A stretch of 19,202 nt of DNA, taken from contig JASEIZ010000016.1 of the NCBI GenBank assembly GCA_030017395.1, positions 1 to 19,202 on the forward strand, in the 5' to 3' direction. Source of the stretch: Desulfobacterales bacterium. GTDB lineage: Bacteria > Desulfobacterota > Desulfobacteria > Desulfobacterales > ETH-SRB1. Below the pieces are notes generated by a model. It was not told the DNA's origin and ran no database searches. It worked only from the letters and a program-made list of their open reading frames with translations. Shown in pieces: positions 9,431 to 13,775 of this stretch (positions within the stretch are counted from its first letter, which is position 1; every line of letters starts with the position of its first letter). The position numbers and the translations under genes are program-made.

Positions 9431-9474
9431 TCGAACAACTCGGGGACGCCCTTCGAACAACTCGGGGACGCCCT
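9431..9474 (+). repeat. 22-bp tandem duplication with RAYT-type CGGGGACG core
   Basis: Two exact, directly adjacent copies (9431-9452 and 9453-9474) of a 22-bp unit that begins TCGAACAACTCGGGGACG. A partial GAACAAC just before the first copy (9424-9430) hints at a third. The CGGGGAC core resembles sequences I associate with the borders of REP-associated tyrosine transposase genes. A remnant of such a gene starts 20 bp away at 9495, which supports the link. Confidence 0.75.
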
Positions 9475-9494
9475 TTAGTTTTGCAGTTTTAAGC

Positions 9495-9614
9495 CTAAGG
9501 GTCGATTAGTTTGTAGCCCTTTTCTTGTACTATTCTCTCTCCTCGCTTCACTGACAAACTTATCCCAGATAAGGAAAGATTTAATCGCCTTGATAGTTCG
9601 GCCATGGTAATGCC
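9495..9614 (-). pseudogene. C-terminal remnant of a REP-associated (Y1/RAYT) transposase
   Basis: Read on the minus strand, a frame ends at the TAG at 9495-9497. Its last 36-39 residues form a helix-turn-helix followed by a basic tail: GITMAELSRRLNLS, then LSGISLSVKRGERI, then VQEKGYKLIDP. This resembles the C-terminal DNA-binding segment of RAYT (Transposase_17-like) proteins, where a helix-turn-helix is followed by a KRGE/SRGE-type motif. The catalytic Y1 domain (HUH motif and tyrosine) is missing. The frame runs a further 20 or so codons upstream, but that part overlaps the PIN remnant and does not look like transposase. I judge it a broken leftover; the family call is from motif memory, without a search. 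Confidence 0.55.
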
Positions 9615-9734
9615 GATATATTCATTACTGGTGATAAGGAATTGCTTGATTTGCATAAAGTTAAAAGCATGAAAATTGCTTCTCCCAGAATGTTTTGGGA
9701 GGAACTAAAGGCTCAACACCCGGATGAACGCTGA
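9606..9734 (+). pseudogene. C-terminal remnant of a PIN-domain (VapC-like) toxin
   Basis: The plus-strand frame ending at TGA 9732-9734 reads GNADIFITGDKELLDLHKV, then KSMKIASPRMFWEEL, then a short charged tail. This is the usual end of a PIN-domain ribonuclease: ADxxxTGDKxLL carries one of the conserved acidic metal-binding residues, and IxSPRxFxEEL is the last strand and helix. The frame is closed by TAG at 9594-9596, no start codon or earlier catalytic residues exist, and no antitoxin is recognisable. The 5' part appears to have been lost where the transposase remnant abuts it, at about 9600-9615. Confidence 0.55.
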
Positions 9735-9768
9735 TTGAAAAGGCTATGGTGAAGCATCAACGCTCAAG

Positions 9769-9802
9769 GGTAAAAATTTACGCCGGCTATGCAATTTTTA
9801 CC
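9769..9802. repeat. Perfect 10-bp inverted repeat over the purN stop codon
   Basis: GGTAAAAATT (9769-9778) and AATTTTTACC (9793-9802) pair perfectly around a 14-nt loop that contains the purN stop. No T tract follows in the purN direction, so it is at best a weak terminator or a stabilising 3' hairpin. Confidence 0.45.
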
Positions 9803-10578
9803 ACGGTTCGTTGCAGTATTTTGCCGTTTTTAAGTTTATATGACATCTTTACGGTTTGCAGACGGCCCTGTGCGAAAAGTTGAACGCATTCAGGGTAAAG
9901 TTCCCACTCCAATTTCAGGCCCTTTTCCTTGATTGAATCTAAAGTATCATCCTCCTCGATCTGAAACGCCTTCTGACCTATTATGGGCCCGGAGTCTTCA
10001 CCATAATCTACAAAGTGGACAGTACAGCCTCCGACCTTGGATCCATACCTAAATGTATCGCCATATCCATCAACTCCAGGAAATGACGGAAGCAGGGCAG
10101 GGTGGATATTCATGATGCGCTGAACGCCTGGATTGTTGTTCACCCTGTCAATAAAATATGGGGTAAAATTTCTCATAAAACCGGCTAAAACAAGAAGATC
10201 AAACGGATAAGATTGCATTTCTTCAAGAAGCTTTGCTTCGGCGACAGCCCTTGTAATAATAAATGATTTTACCTTTTCAACGGCTGTATTATCTGAAAAC
10301 AGATGCTGTCTGGAAAGTATATCATCCAGATCAAAATCATCCGGCAGTATAACCTGCTCAGGTTTTTTCTTGTAACTCTGTATTATCGATTTGTAGTTGA
10401 CAACAAATGTAGGAATTTTGTGTTTAAGGCCCCTTTCAAGTCCTTGTGCTTCAGGGTTGTCTGATCCGACAAACACCATTTTCCCGTCTATCCTGCCTGA
10501 TTCGCATGCATCAATAATGGCCTGAAGGTTTGTGCCGCCTCCTGAGATTAGAGCGCCGATGCTTATTTTTTTGCCCAT
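9787..10578 (-). CDS. purN: Phosphoribosylglycinamide formyltransferase (GAR transformylase), long form
   Basis: A 263-residue enzyme that transfers a formyl group from 10-formyltetrahydrofolate to GAR in de novo purine synthesis. The N-terminal substrate-binding loop SGGGTNLQAII (12-22), LVLAGFMRNFTPYF (129-142), and catalytic NIHPALLPSFPG with N157 and H159 are present. D195 in DYGEDSGPII completes the triad equivalent to E. coli Asn106/His108/Asp144. It is about 50 residues longer than E. coli PurN. The excess lies mostly between about residues 62 and 115, a lysine- and acid-rich stretch that interrupts the nucleotide-binding half, and in a short C-terminal extension. AAGGAG (complement of 10585-10590) lies 6 bases from the ATG. 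It is divergent from trxA. Confidence 0.88.
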   Translation of the reverse strand: MGKKISIGALISGGGTNLQAIIDACESGRIDGKMVFVGSDNPEAQGLERGLKHKIPTFVVNYKSIIQSYKKKPEQVILPDDFDLDDILSRQHLFSDNTAVEKVKSFIITRAVAEAKLLEEMQSYPFDLLVLAGFMRNFTPYFIDRVNNNPGVQRIMNIHPALLPSFPGVDGYGDTFRYGSKVGGCTVHFVDYGEDSGPIIGQKAFQIEEDDTLDSIKEKGLKLEWELYPECVQLFAQGRLQTVKMSYKLKNGKILQRTVVKIA

Positions 10579-10620
10579 TTAATTCTCCTTCAATAAAATC
10601 CTAATATCTTACCGCTTTAA

Positions 10621-10651
10621 ATTATCTAACAAAATCGATTTCATGTGTCAA
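10621..10651 (-). promoter_or_regulatory. Probable purN promoter
   Basis: On the minus strand, a consensus TTGACA (complement of 10646-10651) is followed by TAGATA at 17 bp spacing (10623-10628) or by the better-matching GATAAT at 19 bp (10621-10626). The -35 is consensus but the -10 choice is unresolved. The tandem repeat at 10671-10702 lies just upstream. Confidence 0.45.
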
Positions 10652-10670
10652 TTGCAAGGATTTTCCCGAT

Positions 10671-10702
10671 TGGTAATCCATAAATATGGTAATCCATAAA
10701 TA
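10671..10702 (+). repeat. 16-bp tandem repeat between the divergent purN and trxA promoters
   Basis: TGGTAATCCATAAATA occurs twice, exactly and back to back (10671-10686, 10687-10702). It fills most of the gap between the purN -35 (10646-10651) and directly abuts the trxA -35 (10703-10708). The placement suits an operator for a factor acting on either or both promoters, but a chance slippage duplication is also possible. Confidence 0.8.
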
Positions 10703-10729
10703 TTGACAATGAATTTATATTACTATATT
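10703..10729 (+). promoter_or_regulatory. Probable trxA promoter
   Basis: A consensus TTGACA (10703-10708) is followed by TATATT (10724-10729, 5 of 6) at a short 15-bp spacing. An alternative is TTGACT (10729-10734) with TATTAA (10752-10757) at 17 bp, which would give a 5' leader of about 30 nt. I cannot decide between them. Confidence 0.45.
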
Positions 10730-10792
10730 TGACTTTATTGTTAAGATGCCTTATTAAATATATTGTAACTACACAAATAAAAAGGATATGTT

Positions 10793-11119
10793 ATGGCAGC
10801 AAACATTCTGGAAGTTGACGACGGCAGTTTTGATGCTGAGGTATTGGCAGCGGATAAACCTGTGCTGGTAGATTTCTGGGCTCCGTGGTGCGGGCCCTGC
10901 AGGGCGATCGGTCCTGTAATCGAGGATATATCAGCTTCTTTCGGCGAGCAGGTTAAGTTTGTAAAATTCAATGTTGATGACAATCCAGCCACACCGGCGA
11001 AATACGGTATCAGATCAATACCAACATTAATTTTTTTCAAACAGGGTAGTGTTGTTGAGCAGATAATAGGTATAGTTGCAAAGGCAAAACTTGAGGAAAT
11101 TATAAATAAAATACTGTAA
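10793..11119 (+). CDS. trxA: Thioredoxin
   Basis: A 108-residue cytoplasmic thiol-disulfide reductant. The active site is WCGPC with Cys33 and Cys36, the cis-proline is P77 in RSIPT, and the buried-acid strand VLVDFWAPW is canonical. Length matches E. coli TrxA (109). AAGGA (10782-10786) precedes the ATG by 6 bases. trxB, its reductase, lies about 200 bp downstream on the same strand but beyond a strong hairpin. No selenocysteine codon is used here. Confidence 0.95.
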   Translation: MAANILEVDDGSFDAEVLAADKPVLVDFWAPWCGPCRAIGPVIEDISASFGEQVKFVKFNVDDNPATPAKYGIRSIPTLIFFKQGSVVEQIIGIVAKAKLEEIINKIL

Positions 11120-11155
11120 GAACCCTTTGAAAGAAAGCCTTCTTTTGTTTGATTT

Positions 11156-11174
11156 AGCGCTAAGGGTTAGCGCT
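11156..11174 (+). repeat. Short perfect hairpin/inverted repeat after trxA
   Basis: AGCGCTAA and TTAGCGCT form an 8-bp perfect inverted repeat with a GGG loop, 37 bp after the trxA stop. The left arm is also part of the palindrome TTAGCGCTAA. No T tract follows. It may be a 3' stabilising hairpin or a protein-binding site. Just downstream, CACTACGTGT and CACTAACGTGT (11196-11216) form an imperfect direct repeat of unknown meaning. Confidence 0.4.
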
Positions 11175-11244
11175 GATGTTTGGCGTTAATGCTTTCACTA
11201 CGTGTCACTAACGTGTCTGTGTCAGGCTCAAATTTTAATTCTTG

Positions 11245-11294
11245 AAATATTGAAGCTTCCTGCCGCAAGCAGCGGGGAGCTTCAATATTTTTTT
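11245..11294 (+). terminator. Strong intrinsic terminator or attenuator between trxA and trxB
   Basis: AAATATTGAAGCTTCC (11245-11260) pairs over 16 bp with GGGAGCTTCAATATTT (11275-11290), with one G-U pair. A 14-nt loop can itself form a small TGC/GCA stem, and a T run (11288-11294) follows. It ends only 26 bases before the trxB start, so it either terminates trxA transcripts or lowers read-through into trxB. No separate trxB promoter is obvious between the hairpin and the gene. Confidence 0.8.
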
Positions 11295-11319
11295 AAAGAG
11301 TTTTGTAGGAAATTTTGTG

Positions 11320-12249
11320 ATGAAAAAGGCTGATTTTGACCTTGTAATAATAGGCGGCGGTCCCGCGGGGCTGACCGCCGGTCTTTATGCGGCACGAGCC
11401 AGGTTAAATGTTATTCTGGTTGAAAAGGCCATCCCGGGCGGACAAGTTAATACAACAGACTGGATCGAAAATTATCCGGGCTTCCCCAAAGGTCTTAGCG
11501 GAGCCGATCTGGTCCAAAATATAACACAGCAAACAAAGCGGTTTGATCTTAATATTGAAAACAACGAGGTAATTTCGATCGATTGTTCTGAAAACGTCAA
11601 GGAAGTCAGGCTTTCCGATAGAACCGTTACCACTCATACAATCATCATAGCCACGGGGGTCTCTCCAAGAAAACTGGGCATTCCCGGCGAAGATAGATTT
11701 TATGGCAAAGGTGTATCCTTTTGCGCCACTTGTGATGGGCCGTTCTATAAAAACCGTGTGGTTGCCGCAATCGGAGGAGGAAATACCGCGGTGCAGGAAA
11801 GCTTATTTCTTACTAAATTTGCCGAAAAGGTATATCTTATTCATCGAAGGGACGAACTCAGAGCAACAAAGATTCTGCAGGAACGGGCTTTTGCCAACAA
11901 CAGGATAGAGATTATCTGGGATTCAATAGTAACAAGCATCAACGGAGGCTTAACCAACGTTGAAAATATTACGGTAAAGAATGTTAAAACAGACAACACA
12001 AAAGAGTTGCGGGTTGATGGTTGCTTTATCTGGGCAGGCATACATCCAAACACCGGATTTTTAGGAGACTGTGTCAGGTTGGATGAATCAGGATTTGTCA
12101 TAGCTGATTCAAACATGGAAACTTCGGTGCACGGGATATTTGTTGCAGGAGATGTGCGCAATACTCCATTGCGACAGATTGTAACGGCAGTAGGTGATGC
12201 TGCGATTGCGGCATTTTCAGCCGAGCATTATATAGCAAATATAAATTAG
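11320..12249 (+). CDS. trxB: Thioredoxin-disulfide reductase
   Basis: A 309-residue FAD enzyme that reduces thioredoxin with NADPH. Visible in order: the FAD dinucleotide fold GGGPAGLTAGLYAARA near the N terminus, redox-active CATC near residues 135-138, an NADPH fold written GGGNTAVQ instead of the usual GGGDSA, HRRDELRA (about 175-182) which supplies the arginines that bind the NADPH phosphate, and C-terminal GIFVAGDVRN for the flavin. Length fits the low-molecular-weight bacterial class. A GTG at 11317 is an equally possible start: GTAGGA (11305-11310) is 6 bases from the GTG and 9 from the ATG. It pairs functionally with trxA upstream. Confidence 0.93.
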   Translation: MKKADFDLVIIGGGPAGLTAGLYAARARLNVILVEKAIPGGQVNTTDWIENYPGFPKGLSGADLVQNITQQTKRFDLNIENNEVISIDCSENVKEVRLSDRTVTTHTIIIATGVSPRKLGIPGEDRFYGKGVSFCATCDGPFYKNRVVAAIGGGNTAVQESLFLTKFAEKVYLIHRRDELRATKILQERAFANNRIEIIWDSIVTSINGGLTNVENITVKNVKTDNTKELRVDGCFIWAGIHPNTGFLGDCVRLDESGFVIADSNMETSVHGIFVAGDVRNTPLRQIVTAVGDAAIAAFSAEHYIANIN

Positions 12250-12266
12250 AAGAAAACCAACTATTC

Positions 12267-12355
12267 TTACCACGGAGCACACAGAGACTACAGAGAAATA
12301 GAAGGATAAAAAACAAATTAATTCACTCTGTGCGCTCTGTGATCTCTGTGGTAAA
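12267..12355 (+). repeat. Inverted pair of CCACRGAG/CACAGAG dispersed repeats
   Basis: The left arm (12267-12295) and the complement of the right arm (12327-12355) agree at 23 of 29 positions. Both consist of the motif TTACCACRGAG followed by CACAGAG units. They face each other across about 30 bp and could fold into a long imperfect hairpin between trxB and bamD. Single copies of the same element are at 13071-13095 and 17495-17513, so it is a dispersed family. The right arm runs directly into the bamD promoter. Confidence 0.75.
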
Positions 12356-12356
12356 T

Positions 12357-12386
12357 TTTACAAATACAGATAGTTTGTTTTATAAG
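12357..12386 (+). promoter_or_regulatory. bamD promoter adjoining the dispersed repeat
   Basis: TTTACA (12357-12362, 5 of 6) and TATAAG (12381-12386, 5 of 6) are separated by 18 bp. The -35 begins two bases after the repeat's GTGGTAAA. The predicted transcript would start around 12393, giving a leader of under 10 nt; the only purine-rich motif, AAGG, lies in the -10 itself. The same block recurs at the proS promoter. Confidence 0.55.
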
Positions 12387-12400
12387 GCTAACATATTACA

Positions 12401-13054
12401 ATGAAACGTATATTAATATTATGTTTAATTTCTTTTTTTGTTTTTTCCGGTTGCGCGTGGTTTGAAAGCAAGGAAGAAAAACCTGCGCAGGAACTTGCAA
12501 GAAATGGAATGGATGACTTCAAAAGCAGAAATTATAAAAAAGCGATTGAATCATTTGAAAAATTAAAAGACTGGTATCCTTTCAGCAAATTTGCGATTCT
12601 TGCGGAGCTAAAAATTGCCGATGCTTATTACTTTTTAAAGGAATATGAAGATGCTATTTTTGCTTATGAGGAGTTTGAAAATCTTCATCCCAACAACGAA
12701 GCCATCCCTTACGTAATATACCAGATCGGGCTGTGTTATTTTGACCAGGTAAGCACTCCGGACAGGGACCAGAGTTCGGCGGAAAAGGCAAAATCCACAT
12801 TTATACGTCTGATAAAACAGTTCCCGCGTGATAAGTACGCTCATATGGGGAAAGCATATATCGATAAATGCGATAAAAGCCTTGCCGAAGCTGTGTTCGA
12901 AGTGGGGTTGCAGTATTATAAGAGCAAACACTACAAAGGGGCGCTGGCCAGATTCAAGTCGGTTATATCCGATTATCCTGATGTCGGGGTGCATTATAAG
13001 GCGCTTCAATATATAGTCCAATGTGAAGTCCTGATAGAGGAAAACAATAAATAA
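12401..13054 (+). CDS. bamD: Outer membrane assembly lipoprotein BamD
   Basis: A 217-residue lipoprotein of the BAM complex, which inserts beta-barrel proteins into the outer membrane. A lipoprotein signal peptide ends in the lipobox VFSGC with Cys18. The mature part is built of tetratricopeptide-type helix pairs: AQELARNGMDDFKSRNYKKA, then FEKLKDWYPFSKFAILAEL, then AYYFLKEYEDAIFAYEEF, and LHPNNEAIPYVIYQIGLCYF, which is a BamD hallmark. Length is close to other BamD proteins (about 240). It lacks a good ribosome-binding site (see promoter at 12357). The DUF523 gene follows after 43 bp. Confidence 0.9.
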   Translation: MKRILILCLISFFVFSGCAWFESKEEKPAQELARNGMDDFKSRNYKKAIESFEKLKDWYPFSKFAILAELKIADAYYFLKEYEDAIFAYEEFENLHPNNEAIPYVIYQIGLCYFDQVSTPDRDQSSAEKAKSTFIRLIKQFPRDKYAHMGKAYIDKCDKSLAEAVFEVGLQYYKSKHYKGALARFKSVISDYPDVGVHYKALQYIVQCEVLIEENNK

Positions 13055-13070
13055 AGTATATAACATTTTT

Positions 13071-13095
13071 CACCACGGAGTACACAGAGAACAGA
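13071..13095 (+). repeat. Copy of the CCACRGAG/CACAGAG dispersed repeat
   Basis: CACCACGGAGTACACAGAG followed by AACAGA matches the arms at 12267 and 12327. It ends two bases before the GTG start of the DUF523 gene, so the repeat occupies its ribosome-binding region; the only purine run is AGAGA within the repeat. Confidence 0.7.
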
Positions 13096-13097
13096 AT

Positions 13098-13553
13098 GTG
13101 TTTGTGGCGGCTGCAAGTGCATGTCTGCTTGGTTACAACTGCAGATATGATGGAAAAAGCAAAAAAAGCGCCGTTGTCTTTAAGCGGCTGGCAATGGAAA
13201 GGATTCTGCCGATCTGTCCTGAACAGTTAGGAGGGCTCACAACTCCGAGAGATCCGTCCAGAATTGTTGACGGAGATGGTTTTGATGTTCTGGACGGAAT
13301 GGCAAGAGTCGTAAACATTCATGGAACAGACAATACAAAGGCTTTTATTGACGGAGCCTATGCTGCTTTGAATCGGATAAAAGTGCATAATATCAAGTTT
13401 TGTTTTTTAAAAGATAAAAGCCCTTCGTGAGGAGTGGGTATAGGGGAGCGGTCGCGTCCTGAAATATCAGGCAACACGAAATCAGATGCTATAACCGGAG
13501 TTGCGGCAGCTCTTTTAATTAGGCAGGGAATAAAGATTGAAGAAATAAGCTGA
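13098..13553 (+). CDS. DUF523/TudS-family protein, probable selenoprotein (Sec111 at TGA 13428-13430)
   Basis: Read through the TGA, this is a 151-residue DUF523 protein, the family that includes thiouracil desulfidase TudS, a [4Fe-4S] enzyme. Conserved blocks appear in order: SACLLGYNCRYDG (7-19), ILPICPEQLGGLTTPR (36-51), a GDGFDVLDG stretch, then LKDKSPS-U-GVG, and GVAAALLIRQGIKI near the end. The family motif is SPSCG; here the Cys codon is TGA at position 111. The reading frame and family similarity continue without shift to the TGA stop at 13551, giving normal family length. A SECIS-like hairpin follows the internal TGA. A nonsense mutation is the alternative, but the exact Cys position and the hairpin argue for selenocysteine. 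The start is GTG at 13098, with a poor ribosome-binding site inside a repeat. It sits between bamD and rpmB (30 bp gap). Confidence 0.8.
13444..13460 (+). promoter_or_regulatory. Bacterial SECIS-like hairpin downstream of the internal TGA
   Basis: The RNA GGAGC (13445-13449) pairs with GC(g)UCC (13454-13459), one G bulged, extended by a G-U pair at 13444/13460. The apical loop is GGUC (13450-13453). The loop's first G is 20 nt after the TGA. In E. coli fdhF, as I recall it, the loop is also GGUC-type, at about 19 nt, on a short stem with one bulge. SelB recognises the loop G-U and the stem bulge. This is a prediction by eye. Confidence 0.7.
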
Positions 13554-13583
13554 ATTTTAAATCAAGAAAACGGAGAAATAATC

Positions 13584-13775
13584 ATGTCTAAAATGTGTGC
13601 AATATGCGGTAAAAAACCTCTAATAGGAAATAATGTAAGTCATGCCCATAATGTAACAAAACGGTATTTTAACCCAAACCTTCAAAAAGTAAGAGCATTA
13701 TATAACGGGAAGGTAAAGAAAATAGTCGTTTGCACAAGCTGTATAAAATCGGGTCTGGTTGTCAAAGCTCCTTAA
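13584..13775 (+). CDS. rpmB: 50S ribosomal protein L28
   Basis: A 63-residue protein of the large ribosomal subunit. It starts MCAICGKKPLIGNNVSHAH, the usual L28 opening, and has the basic core VTKRYFNPNLQKV. Cys5, Cys8, Cys50 and Cys53 form two CxxC pairs, the zinc-binding (C+) form of L28. CGGAGA (13571-13576) serves as ribosome-binding site. The stop overlaps by 4 bp, tail to tail, with the stop of the (p)ppGpp enzyme gene on the other strand. It is probably co-transcribed with bamD and the DUF523 gene. Confidence 0.95.
   Translation: MSKMCAICGKKPLIGNNVSHAHNVTKRYFNPNLQKVRALYNGKVKKIVVCTSCIKSGLVVKAP

Noticed and set aside
9431..9474. Tandem 22-bp repeats as a CRISPR array
   Set aside because: Only two copies with no spacer between them and no cas genes.
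13428..13430. TGA taken as the true stop, giving a 110-residue protein or a pseudogene
   Set aside because: The TGA replaces the family's conserved Cys, the family sequence continues in the same frame after it, and a SECIS-like hairpin follows; read-through explains all three.
13458..13471. CCTGA/TCAGG hairpin as the SECIS element
   Set aside because: Its AATA loop has no G-U and sits too far from the TGA compared with the GGUC hairpin at 13444-13460.
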